DNA of 64,000 nucleotides. It comes from Pseudoalteromonas phenolica. GTDB lineage: Bacteria; Pseudomonadota; Gammaproteobacteria; Enterobacterales; Alteromonadaceae. The stretch spans positions 62,001 to 126,000 of the forward strand of contig NZ_PNEC01000013.1 in the NCBI RefSeq assembly GCF_005886345.1, in the 5' to 3' direction. The position numbers were made by a program, and so were the translations under genes. Every line of letters starts with the position of its first letter. The stretch's first letter is position 1. The notes under the pieces are model-generated. The model did no database searches. It saw only the letters and a list, made by a program, of their open reading frames with translations, and was not told where the DNA came from. This document shows positions 55,782-64,000 of this stretch, one piece after another.

Positions 55782-58700
55782 ATGATTGCTCAAATTTCTC
55801 AACAAGATAACGCAAATGAATTAATCAATAGCTATATAGATAAGCTTAAAAGTTCAGGTTTTACTGGTGATCTTGATACCAGTTATGCAACACGTATTGT
55901 TAATTCAACTGATAACAGTATTTATCAAGAAGTCCCTCAAGCTGTCGTTTTTCCTAAATCAAATAAAGATATACAAATAGCACTTCAAACAGCCAACCAA
56001 GATCCATTTTTGTCTTTAACATTTGGACCAAGAGGTGGAGGCACAGGCACTAATGGGCAATCACTTACACCCGGCATTATTCTAGATTTATCACGACATA
56101 TGCGTGAAATTATAGAAATAAATGAGGAAGAAAAATGGGTCAAAGTTCAAGCAGGTGTGATTAAAGATCAGTTAAATGATTTTTTAAGACCCTATGGATA
56201 TTTCTTCGCTCCAGATTTATCAACGAGTAATAGAGCGACAATAGGCGGCATGATAAATACCGATGCTTCTGGCCAAGGTTCGTTAGTATATGGTAAAACC
56301 AGTGATCATGTTTTAGGCTTAAAATCATACTTGGTAGATGGCACCGAATTAAACACAAGTAAAATTACTAAAGAACAAGCTGAGTTATTAGCAGAACAAC
56401 AAGCAAGTACGTCATCTGTATATAAGCAAGTACTAACTTCTTGCGAAAATAACAGAGAATTAATTCTACAGAAATTCCCAAGACTCAATCGTTTTTTAAC
56501 TGGTTACGATTTAGAAAATGTTTTCAATAACGATTTATCTACATTTGATTTATCAAGAGTAATAACTGGAAGTGAGGGCTCACTTGCGGTAGTTACAGAA
56601 GCAAAACTTAATATTACACCTATTGCACCATTTAAAACTTTAATAAATATAAAATATGATAGTTTTGATTCTGCACTTCGTAATTCACCATTTTTAGTTG
56701 ATGCAGAAGCAACATCAGTAGAAACCGTAGATAGTAAAGTTCTTAATCTAGCAAAAGAAGATATTATCTGGCATTCAGTTTCAGACCTTATTCAAGATGT
56801 ACCTAACAAAGAAATGTTGGGTTTAAACATGGTTGAATTCAATGGAGAAACCGAAAATGAAATGGATGACAAAATTAAAAATCTTTGTGACAAACTTGAC
56901 GCACTTATCGAAAATAAACAAGCGGGTGTTATCGGTTATCAACTAACAAATGACAAATCTGAAATTCTTAAAATTTATGCTATGCGTAAAAAAGCTGTTG
57001 GTTTACTTGGTAATACAAAAGGAAAACAAAAGCCTCTCGCTTTCGCTGAAGATACAGCCGTTCCACCTGAAAATTTAGCAGACTTCATCTCGGAATTTAG
57101 ATCATTGCTTGATAGCCATAATCTTCATTATGGAATGTTCGGTCATGTTGATGCAGGTGTATTACATGTTAGGCCAGCACTCGATATGTGTGATCCTGAG
57201 CAAGAAAAGCTACTTAGAAAAATCTCTGATCAAGTCGTATCACTTACAGCTAAATATAATGGTTTGATGTGGGGCGAGCATGGTAAGGGCTATCGCAGTG
57301 AATATGGTCCTGAATTTTTTGGTGAAAAACTTTTTAACGAACTTAGAAAAATAAAAGCAGTTTTCGATAAAAATAATAGACTAAACCCTGGAAAAATTTG
57401 CACGCCAATAGAAAGTAAAAACTCACTTGTTTCAGTTGATGGACAAAAAAGAAGTTGGTTTGATCGCAAAATAGATGTCACTGTTAAAGACAGTTTTGAA
57501 AATGCGATGAATTGTAATGGTAATGGACTGTGTTTTAATTATGATGATGACACACCAATGTGTCCATCTTATAAAGTTACCAAAGATAGACGACATTCAC
57601 CAAAAGGGCGAGCATCATTATTTAGAGAGTGGTTAAGAATTCAAGAAGAGCAGGGCGTTAATCTACTCGAAGTTGAAAAACAGTTAATTAATAAAGAAAA
57701 TGATACTACCTGGTGGGAAAGGTACCGAAACTCTGGTTCGAATAATTATGACTTTAACCATGAAGTCAAAGAAGCGATGGATGAATGCTTGGCTTGTAAA
57801 GCATGTTCTTCAGCATGCCCAATTAAAGTAGATGTTCCTACATTTAGATCACGATTCTTAAATTTCTATCACAGTATTTATTTACGACCAGCTAAAGATT
57901 TGCTCGTAGGAAATGTTGAAGCAACTGCGCCACTTATGGCTAAATTTCCTAGGCTAAATAATTTTATTGTAAACAATTTCCCTGGAAAACAATTCATTAA
58001 TAATATAATTGGCTACGTAGATACACCTAACTTGAGTGTACCTACAATATCTGAACGCATAAAAACGAAAAACAAATTTGATTTCGAAAAAGTTAATTTA
58101 CTTTCTGAATCTGAAAAAAATAATTCAGTTTTAATCGTACAAGATCCGTTTACTAGTTTCTATGAAGCAGAACTTGTTGCAGCAACGATTAAACTTATCG
58201 AAGCATTAGGAAAAAACGTTTTTGTTCTGCCGTTTGTTCCAAATGGCAAACCTCAACACGTTAAAGGTTTTCTTAAAGAATTTAAAACGACTGCAAAAAA
58301 TTCAAGCCAGTTTCTGAATCAAGTTGCAGAATTAAACATTCCTATGATTGGTTTAGATGCGTCTTTAGTAATGGTATATAGAGACGAATATAAAACAATT
58401 TTAAACTCTGAAGATAGAGGTCGTTTTGAAGTTAAACTTGCACATGAGTTGTTCGAATCATTTGATTTTAGCGGGCTAAAAATAAACAGTAAAAATAGCT
58501 TTACTTTATTGTCACACTGTACAGAAACAACAGCAATGCCGTCAGCATCAAAAATTTGGAAAAATATTTTTTCTCAGATAGGTTTGGAATTAAACACACC
58601 TACAACTGGTTGTTGTGGTATGGCGGGCACATATGGACATGAAAAGCAAAATTATGAAAAGTCTAAGTTATTGTATGAATCTTCTTGGAAAAAGAAGATA

Positions 58701-58817
58701 GAAAATGAACAAATAGAGACTATTTTGTCGACCGGTTTTTCATGCCGCTCACAAGTTAAACGATTTGAAGGTAAAAAGCCACTTCATCCAATTGAATTTA
58801 TTGCTTCTAAACTTTAA
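55782..58817 (+). CDS. ydiJ: FAD/Fe-S D-2-hydroxyacid dehydrogenase, YdiJ-like
   Basis: A 1011-residue protein aligning with E. coli YdiJ from its first residues (MIAQISQQ... versus MIPQISQ...; TDNSIYQEVPQAVVFP). An N-terminal FAD-binding PCMH domain (FGPRGGGTGTNGQSLTPG, then GGMINTDASGQGSL) and a FAD-oxidase C-terminal domain are followed by a ferredoxin-like Fe-S module (CLACKACSSACPIKVD) and a cysteine-rich domain ending TTGCCGMAGTYGHE. YdiJ has been reported as a D-2-hydroxyglutarate dehydrogenase feeding electrons to the membrane. The ATG at 55782 is chosen over the GTG at 55770 by this alignment. Confidence 0.92.
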   Translation: MIAQISQQDNANELINSYIDKLKSSGFTGDLDTSYATRIVNSTDNSIYQEVPQAVVFPKSNKDIQIALQTANQDPFLSLTFGPRGGGTGTNGQSLTPGIILDLSRHMREIIEINEEEKWVKVQAGVIKDQLNDFLRPYGYFFAPDLSTSNRATIGGMINTDASGQGSLVYGKTSDHVLGLKSYLVDGTELNTSKITKEQAELLAEQQASTSSVYKQVLTSCENNRELILQKFPRLNRFLTGYDLENVFNNDLSTFDLSRVITGSEGSLAVVTEAKLNITPIAPFKTLINIKYDSFDSALRNSPFLVDAEATSVETVDSKVLNLAKEDIIWHSVSDLIQDVPNKEMLGLNMVEFNGETENEMDDKIKNLCDKLDALIENKQAGVIGYQLTNDKSEILKIYAMRKKAVGLLGNTKGKQKPLAFAEDTAVPPENLADFISEFRSLLDSHNLHYGMFGHVDAGVLHVRPALDMCDPEQEKLLRKISDQVVSLTAKYNGLMWGEHGKGYRSEYGPEFFGEKLFNELRKIKAVFDKNNRLNPGKICTPIESKNSLVSVDGQKRSWFDRKIDVTVKDSFENAMNCNGNGLCFNYDDDTPMCPSYKVTKDRRHSPKGRASLFREWLRIQEEQGVNLLEVEKQLINKENDTTWWERYRNSGSNNYDFNHEVKEAMDECLACKACSSACPIKVDVPTFRSRFLNFYHSIYLRPAKDLLVGNVEATAPLMAKFPRLNNFIVNNFPGKQFINNIIGYVDTPNLSVPTISERIKTKNKFDFEKVNLLSESEKNNSVLIVQDPFTSFYEAELVAATIKLIEALGKNVFVLPFVPNGKPQHVKGFLKEFKTTAKNSSQFLNQVAELNIPMIGLDASLVMVYRDEYKTILNSEDRGRFEVKLAHELFESFDFSGLKINSKNSFTLLSHCTETTAMPSASKIWKNIFSQIGLELNTPTTGCCGMAGTYGHEKQNYEKSKLLYESSWKKKIENEQIETILSTGFSCRSQVKRFEGKKPLHPIEFIASKL

Positions 58818-58830
58818 GTATATGAACAAT

Positions 58831-58852
58831 GTGGTTGATTTATTTCAACCAC
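58831..58852 (+). terminator. Weak terminator-like hairpin after ydiJ
   Basis: Stem GTGGTTGA/TCAACCAC with a six-base loop; the T tract is poor. Confidence 0.5.
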
Positions 58853-58882
58853 TTTAAATTTAACATAATTAAATATTAGCTA

Positions 58883-60094
58883 TTACAAAGTTCGCTTAGA
58901 ACCTGACTTGGCACGATCTGACACATTTGTTTGAATATAAATTTGGTCAGTAGTGGCAATTTTTGAATGCCCAAGATCTTCAGATAAATGTTTCAGTGGT
59001 CGATGTTTTGCATCATGCGTTGCACCAGTATGGCGAAGCCAATGAGATGTAGCTGCTTTAAGTTGCTCTGATTCATCATCGAATCCATCTTTGTCCAATT
59101 TTTCGATTGCAAGATCAAAACTTTCTTGAACAATTCTCCTGATCTGCCTGACATTCATACCACCTTGGCCGCGTAATTTATGAAGGATAGGGGATGGATC
59201 ATCTGCACGAGGTAAAGCTTCGAATCCTCTATGAATACGGTATCTTTTTAAATACTCTAAAAATTCTTCGCTCAGAGTGACATCTCTTAGTTTGTTACCT
59301 TTACCCATTACACGCAAAAACCAATAATTATCTGAATCTTGCCAAAAATGACTCATAACTGGTGACCATTGAGGCCTGTCTGATAATTCTGAAATTCTAA
59401 GATATAAACCTTTCAAACAAGCTAAGGTGAATAAATTCCTTTCAAATTTCGGCTCTTTTTCACATTTATCTTTTGTAACACCGAAGACATATTCCCATTG
59501 AAGATCACTTAAAGTATCAGGTATATTGATTTGAGATTGCACAACTAAATATGGAGAATTTTTTTTCACTACAGGCACATAGTTAAAAGCTGATTTTTCT
59601 TCTAATTGTGCAAATTTATAAAATACATTTAGCGCAGTAAACATGGCTGCAAGCGTTTGTTGACTGACACCATTTTCTTTTTCTATAAAAGGACGCCATT
59701 TTTCATTAATGTATTTTACGCCGTCTTTGTCTTTAAACCGCCATTGTACAGAATTTGTTGACCAAGCTTTTTCAGGTTTTACCATGAAATCAACGTAGGC
59801 CTCTATGTCTTCGCGCTTTAAATTGAAAACTGATGATTTTGTAAAATACCAAGACCATAGATAGAGTCGTTCAATTTCATTTCGAAAACGATTAAATGTG
59901 GCTTCAGATTTTCTTCCGTAAACATATAAAAACTTTAATAAAAATTCATAATCTGAAATTATAAAATCATGTTTAGAGTTTAACGCTGTAATTTTAGATT
60001 CTAACTGTGGATATTCAGTTTTAAGAGTAGCATCTTCAACATGCGCAATCATATATCTTAATTGCTTAACAGTATCAACTAACGGGAAAATCAT
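58883..60094 (-). CDS. Tyrosine recombinase (integrase)
   Basis: A 403-residue site-specific recombinase. The C-terminal catalytic set can be read: first Arg in LYLRISELSDR, Lys in VMGKGNKLRDV, HxxR in SHWLRHTGATH, His in LGHSKIATTDQ and the Tyr nucleophile in QIYIQTN. The N-terminal ~170 residues form the SAM-like core-binding domain with an extra ~60-residue extension. It is not XerC/XerD by length. With the DUF4240 gene it separates ydiJ from asd, and together they may be a small insertion. I saw no att repeats, though the search was by eye. Confidence 0.88.
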   Translation of the reverse strand: MIFPLVDTVKQLRYMIAHVEDATLKTEYPQLESKITALNSKHDFIISDYEFLLKFLYVYGRKSEATFNRFRNEIERLYLWSWYFTKSSVFNLKREDIEAYVDFMVKPEKAWSTNSVQWRFKDKDGVKYINEKWRPFIEKENGVSQQTLAAMFTALNVFYKFAQLEEKSAFNYVPVVKKNSPYLVVQSQINIPDTLSDLQWEYVFGVTKDKCEKEPKFERNLFTLACLKGLYLRISELSDRPQWSPVMSHFWQDSDNYWFLRVMGKGNKLRDVTLSEEFLEYLKRYRIHRGFEALPRADDPSPILHKLRGQGGMNVRQIRRIVQESFDLAIEKLDKDGFDDESEQLKAATSHWLRHTGATHDAKHRPLKHLSEDLGHSKIATTDQIYIQTNVSDRAKSGSKRTL

Positions 60095-60285
60095 TTTAAG
60101 TCCGATATTGGTTAGTATTGGACATAGTTTAGAGATTTAGAGAGGCTATGTAAACTAAAGTTTTTAACCCAAAGTGCTCTTAAATATATAAACATTATAA
60201 TTTAACATAACGTAAATTATAAGAAATTAACTATAGTTGAGTTAAATGGTAAAATTTGTCTTCACTTACTAGTTGGCCTATAAAA

Positions 60286-60792
60286 ATGAATGAACAAACC
60301 TTTTGGGAAATTTTAGAAAAAGTAAATCAATCTCCAGAGGAACCAAATGAATCACTGAAATCCACTTTAGCTAAATTAACAAGCAATGATATCGAAGTTT
60401 TTGATGCAATTTATACAGAAAAGCTTAAGAAACTTTGGCATTGGGATTATTGGGCAGTCGCATTTATTATATGTGGTTGTAATACAGAATATGATTTTTT
60501 GGATTTTTGTAATTGGTGTTTAGTACAAGGAAAAGAATTTAATATAAAACTTACTAGTAAACCTGATGACCTGTTCGATTATAATTACCCAATAAAAGAC
60601 AGTTTACCTTACCCATATATTGATGAATTTGATTTGGTACCTGGTTTATTATTTGAAGATTTAACTGGTAAAGAACTCCCATATCATCAAGTAGTTAACT
60701 TTCAACCTAAGGGAAAAAGGTTTAAAAACAAACCTAAATCCCTTAAAGAGTGCTATCCGAATTTATTTAATAAATTTTGGAAAAAGAATTAA
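60286..60792 (+). CDS. DUF4240 protein
   Basis: A 168-residue acidic/aromatic protein. The N-terminal pattern [16 protein letters not shown] and [33 protein letters not shown] match the DUF4240 fold, often found in toxin-immunity and accessory regions. The ATG at 60286 is favoured over a start ten codons earlier because it gives this family N-terminus. Its last codon overlaps the end of convergent asd by four bases. Low G+C and an adjacent integrase suggest horizontal gain. Confidence 0.75.
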   Translation: MNEQTFWEILEKVNQSPEEPNESLKSTLAKLTSNDIEVFDAIYTEKLKKLWHWDYWAVAFIICGCNTEYDFLDFCNWCLVQGKEFNIKLTSKPDDLFDYNYPIKDSLPYPYIDEFDLVPGLLFEDLTGKELPYHQVVNFQPKGKRFKNKPKSLKECYPNLFNKFWKKN

Positions 60793-61898
60793 TCTATAAT
60801 AATTCTTAACATTCTTCTTAATGGTTCAGCTGCTCCCCAAAGTAGCTGATCACCCACAGTAAATGCACTAATATATTTCGGACCCATCGTTAGTTTTCTA
60901 ATACGTCCGACTGGTATATCTAATGTGCCAGTTACTTTTACTGGTGTTAATTCTTCTGCTGTAATATCTCTATCATTTGGAATAACACGAACCCATTCAT
61001 TATGAGTTGCAAGAATGCTTTCGATCTCTTCGACGCTTAAGTCTTCTCTTAATTTAATGGTCATTGCTTGTGAATGACAACGCATTGCACCTATTCTTAC
61101 ACATAATCCATCAATTGGAATTGGTGAGCGACTTGAACCTAAAATTTTATTTGCTTCAACTTGCGCTTTCCACTCTTCTTTTGATTGACCAGAATCCATT
61201 GGCACATCAATCCACGGAATTAAGCTTCCAGCTAAAGGTACACCAAATTGATCTTTAGGAAGAGAGTCAGATTTTATTTTCTCAGCAACCAGCTTATCTA
61301 TTTCAAGAATTGCTGAACTTGGATCATCTAACAGTGCTTTAACTTCTGAATTAATTTCACCCATTTGCGTGATTAATTCACGCATATTACGCGCACCAGC
61401 ACCAGAAGCTGCTTGGTAAGTCATTGGAGAAACCCATTCAATTAAGTCACGTTCGAATAGACCACCAAGTGCTAACAACATCAAAGAAACAGTACAATTA
61501 CCACCAACAAAAGTCTTAACGCCCTGCTCTAAACCTTGCTTAATCACATCATTATTGACTGGATCTAAAACAATTATACTGTCGCTTTCCATTCTTAGTG
61601 CAGAAGCAGCATCGATCCAAAAACCAGCCCAGCCTGATTCTCTTAAATGAGGATAAACTGATTTTGTATAATCACCACCTTGGCAAGAAATAATGATGTC
61701 CATTTCAGACAAAGCAGAGACATCATTTGCATTGAGTAATGGTTTTGGAGTACCAGCAAAATCGGGCCCTAATTGACCAGTTTGAGAAGTTGTAAAAAAA
61801 TGCGCTTCAATCTTATCAAAATCACTTTCTTGCTGCATACGCTCCATTAATACGGAGCCAACCATACCACGCCAACCAACGAGTCCTACTTTATTCAT
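60789..61898 (-). CDS. asd: Aspartate-semialdehyde dehydrogenase
   Basis: A 369-residue enzyme of the E. coli-like branch, reducing aspartyl phosphate on the way to lysine, threonine, methionine and diaminopimelate. NADP-binding [11 protein letters not shown] (residues 5-15), catalytic Cys135 in [10 protein letters not shown] (same number as in E. coli) and the substrate-binding and base region [16 protein letters not shown] are all present. An essential biosynthetic gene on this replicon supports its status as a chromid rather than a plasmid. A MetJ-box-like octamer lies upstream. Confidence 0.95.
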   Translation of the reverse strand: MNKVGLVGWRGMVGSVLMERMQQESDFDKIEAHFFTTSQTGQLGPDFAGTPKPLLNANDVSALSEMDIIISCQGGDYTKSVYPHLRESGWAGFWIDAASALRMESDSIIVLDPVNNDVIKQGLEQGVKTFVGGNCTVSLMLLALGGLFERDLIEWVSPMTYQAASGAGARNMRELITQMGEINSEVKALLDDPSSAILEIDKLVAEKIKSDSLPKDQFGVPLAGSLIPWIDVPMDSGQSKEEWKAQVEANKILGSSRSPIPIDGLCVRIGAMRCHSQAMTIKLREDLSVEEIESILATHNEWVRVIPNDRDITAEELTPVKVTGTLDIPVGRIRKLTMGPKYISAFTVGDQLLWGAAEPLRRMLRIIID

Positions 61899-61944
61899 AG
61901 TCTTTTACCTTGTATCAAATTATTTAGATTCATTGCGTGAGTCT

Positions 61945-61952
61945 AGACGTCT
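61945..61952. promoter_or_regulatory. Possible MetJ operator half-site upstream of asd
   Basis: Exact MetJ consensus octamer AGACGTCT, 47 bases upstream of asd. Adjacent octamers match only 3-4 of 8, so the usual tandem array is not clear. Confidence 0.3.
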
Positions 61953-62036
61953 AAAACTAACAAAAATCAACAAATAGCACTAGCTTTATCTTGTTAAATT
62001 TAAAAACTTTCATCTGTCTTACTTTTAATGTAATCA

Positions 62037-62051
62037 GTAAGATGTGTTCTC
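62037..62051 (+). other. Distant Ter-like site 6
   Basis: GTAAGATGTGTTCTC, two differences from site 1, same orientation, 11.5 kb to the right of the main cluster, between asd and the TonB receptor. It may be a backup trap. Confidence 0.65.
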
Positions 62052-62060
62052 GATGAATTT

Positions 62061-62090
62061 AAAAAAAAGCCCACTCACTTTGGTGGGCTT
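62061..62090 (-). terminator. Terminator of the TonB receptor gene
   Basis: Stem AAGCCCAC/GTGGGCTT with an eight-base loop; the A run on the + strand supplies T on the reverse strand. Confidence 0.82.
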
Positions 62091-62111
62091 ACTGATACTT
62101 TTTAGTTCAGA

Positions 62112-64000
62112 TTAGAATTCCATTGAAACATCTAAGCTGATCTGTTGAGCCATTTCTTTCTCACGGATCACAACGTTATTTTGCTGTACTTCAAAGTTCT
62201 GACCTAATAGATTCTTCACTTTAAAAGTAACTGTTGTATTAAAGTTCGGATAATAACTATAAACTAGGTCTAATGAATTGATCGGCTGCTCGTAAGCATC
62301 ATCAAAATCATTAACACCTGCCGCTAAAATACGATCGCCAAATACATTATAAATTACTGATGCCTGATGATTACCATTATGTGAATCATAGTTAAGTTGG
62401 AAGTTAGCTACATACTTAGAATGACCTGTCATTCTACGCTTGAGATTTGTCAGGTCTCCCTTGTCTGCTTCTAATATTTCAACTTCAGAATCACTTAAAG
62501 TTACGTTACCTGATGTAAATATAGCACCACCTAGTGCATCAGCAGATAATTCAAGCAACCACTCAGCTTCAATACCATAAACAAAAGCTGTATCAGCATT
62601 GTCGAACTCTAGAGTGAAACGACCATCCGCTTCTGTTAACAATGCTTCAATTGGTTTATCTATGTCTTTATAGAAGGCGCCGATTGAATAATTGTCACCA
62701 TTTTCCATATAAAACTCAGCTCTGAAATCAAAGTTATCTAAGTAACTTGATTCAAGCGTTGGATTACCGAGTGTACGATAATCTGTTAATGGGTCTTGGT
62801 ACTGAACTGGTGTTAATTCACGCAAGTCTGGACGAACAATAGTTTGACCATAACCAAATCGCAATTGATAAGACTTTTCGCTATATGTGACAGAGAATGA
62901 ACCAAAATAATCGTCTTCCATCACACTCGCTTGTTGAATAGCTTCTTCGCTAAGTTTGTCTGCAAGCAATGCTGGATCAAAAATTGAGCGAGAATATGCC
63001 AGAGCTACCTGACGGAAATCTTCATAACGAACACCACCAGAGAAGCGCCACTTTTCGCCCATTAGATAATCAAAGCTACCAAAATAAGCATCTATTTTCT
63101 GAGCAGCTAAATAGTCATCAGCAGCTGGCTCTTGGAAAAGAAGCTCAACATCAGTCATATCGACAGTTGAATCAACTCTGAAATAAGAACCTATGCCTAA
63201 AGCTTGAGAAGGCGTGTCTGCAAGTGAAAGGCTTTCATTTTGACCAAAGCGATATTTTAAGAAATCAGTTCGGTAATCACGCGTTTTATCGACAAAGAAA
63301 GCACCACCTTTAAGCTCTAACTCAGAGCTATCAAAGTAAAAAGCTTTACTTGCGTTCCAACCAAAGTTCTCTACTTCATCTTCCATCGCTACGTAACGGT
63401 ATAAATAAGGATTACCGCCTGAACTTCCCGTATAAACTGTTTCTGAGTATTGACCATTTACGTATAAATCACGTACAGATACTTCTAATTCACTTGGAAT
63501 ATCAGTCGTTGCGGTTGAATCTGTGTAGTGCCAATCTACACCGACACCATCAAGTAATGACCAAGTTAAATTATGAGTACCTCTTAGCTGAAGAATTTCA
63601 AGCTCACGTTGTTCAAAAGAAGTCAGGTTTTTACGTGTAACTTGTCCACTTTCTATACTTAATGACTTTGATGGTTCTTGATACATTGCATATGACGCTT
63701 CATTCTCAGTGTCACGCAGCATCATGTAACCTGCATTAATATCGTGTCCATCAAGTTTGTAACCAACATTTAATGAGGCATTTAGTTTAATGTTGTTCTT
63801 GGTAGTCTGCTTTTCTTCTTTTGCAGAATAACAAGTGAAAGTATCTTTACTACACTCTAGTTCCTCAGTGTCTTTTGTTGCCAAAACCGAGTTGAACTCT
63901 GTGCTATTAGACCACTCATTATCATAGGCAACAGAAGTTAAGAAACCTAGTTGTCCACCAAAACCAAATAGATCATCGAAACGATCACCAAACACAACTT
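62112..64000 (-). CDS. TonB-dependent receptor, C-terminal part (runs off window)
   Basis: At least 629 residues of the 22-stranded barrel of a TonB-dependent outer-membrane receptor; the plug domain and TonB box lie right of the window. Signs are the repeated amphipathic strands, the RFGYGQTIVRPDLRELTPVQYQDPLTDYRTLGNPTLESSYLDNFDFRAEFYMENGDNYSIGAFYKDIDKPIE block typical of the family, and a final ISLDVSMEF with terminal Phe. This subfamily (FGDRFDDLFGFGGQLGF region) is common in Alteromonadales for uptake of plant- or algae-derived sugars or peptides; the substrate is unknown. Confidence 0.9.
   Translation of the reverse strand, partial: VVFGDRFDDLFGFGGQLGFLTSVAYDNEWSNSTEFNSVLATKDTEELECSKDTFTCYSAKEEKQTTKNNIKLNASLNVGYKLDGHDINAGYMMLRDTENEASYAMYQEPSKSLSIESGQVTRKNLTSFEQRELEILQLRGTHNLTWSLLDGVGVDWHYTDSTATTDIPSELEVSVRDLYVNGQYSETVYTGSSGGNPYLYRYVAMEDEVENFGWNASKAFYFDSSELELKGGAFFVDKTRDYRTDFLKYRFGQNESLSLADTPSQALGIGSYFRVDSTVDMTDVELLFQEPAADDYLAAQKIDAYFGSFDYLMGEKWRFSGGVRYEDFRQVALAYSRSIFDPALLADKLSEEAIQQASVMEDDYFGSFSVTYSEKSYQLRFGYGQTIVRPDLRELTPVQYQDPLTDYRTLGNPTLESSYLDNFDFRAEFYMENGDNYSIGAFYKDIDKPIEALLTEADGRFTLEFDNADTAFVYGIEAEWLLELSADALGGAIFTSGNVTLSDSEVEILEADKGDLTNLKRRMTGHSKYVANFQLNYDSHNGNHQASVIYNVFGDRILAAGVNDFDDAYEQPINSLDLVYSYYPNFNTTVTFKVKNLLGQNFEVQQNNVVIREKEMAQQISLDVSMEF

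Noticed and set aside
61899-62060. Possible lysine riboswitch upstream of asd
   Set aside because: The space between asd and the TonB terminator is about 160 bases and I cannot find the five-helix layout or its conserved loops.

Overview
This window looks like the origin-and-terminus region of the secondary chromosome (chromid) of a marine gammaproteobacterium, most likely Pseudoalteromonas or a close relative. Three things point that way: an AT-rich base composition; a gene set typical of Alteromonadales (YeeN-type YebC protein, MipA/OmpV with DUF3019, NhaR-like LysR regulator, PpsR/PpsA, YdiJ-type dehydrogenase, TonB receptor); and a plasmid-like replication and partition locus embedded among ordinary metabolic genes. 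No rRNA, tRNA or CRISPR array was recognised.

Layout. 1-2.3 kb: sbcDC (reverse strand) and a small membrane protein. 2.7-7.3 kb: M1-like metallopeptidase with a DUF6702 protein, a HAD phosphatase and a YebC-family protein. 7.4-12.6 kb: a compact four-gene operon joining an outer-membrane barrel, a PstS-like periplasmic protein, a diguanylate cyclase and a GGDEF-EAL protein. 12.8-21 kb: a lipoprotein-type catalase-peroxidase, a solute-binding protein, a cysteine desulfurase/persulfide dioxygenase/rhodanese three-domain fusion and a prolyl oligopeptidase. 21-31.6 kb: CheY-like regulator, acetyltransferase, methyltransferase, NhaR-like regulator, ArfB, a MipA-DUF3019-response regulator-kinase operon and a beta-propeller lipoprotein. 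31.9-36 kb: divergent glyoxylate-bypass genes glcB and aceA. 37-43 kb: rmuC, an orphan response regulator with a 66-residue partner, and a SWIM-SNF2 helicase.

The core is 43.1-50.6 kb. It holds parAB, an origin with GATC-rich iterons, DnaA boxes and a perfect 19-bp inverted repeat, and repA. Convergent to repA is a protein that aligns along its length with the E. coli replication terminator protein Tus. Five copies of a Ter-like sequence (GTATGATGTGTTCTT and variants) follow between 48.2 and 50.6 kb, with a sixth at 62.0 kb, all in the same orientation. By analogy with E. coli Ter, they should stop forks leaving the origin rightward and let leftward forks pass. That would make replication unidirectional (leftward) and put the terminus beside the origin. 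The terminus stretch has almost no intact genes and carries a decayed IS3-family element.

A second signal may belong to the same system. A 19-bp palindrome, TTGTAAAGGGGCTTTACAA, occurs in three near-perfect copies and one weaker copy, all intergenic and all to the left of parAB (18.6, 22.4, 31.7 and 36.1 kb). These are candidate parS sites for the chromid ParB.

50.6-64 kb, to the right: type II DAHP synthase, ppsR/ppsA, a small PGPGW-like membrane protein, a YdiJ-type FAD/Fe-S dehydrogenase, a tyrosine recombinase with a DUF4240 gene, asd, and the 3' part of a TonB-dependent receptor running off the window.
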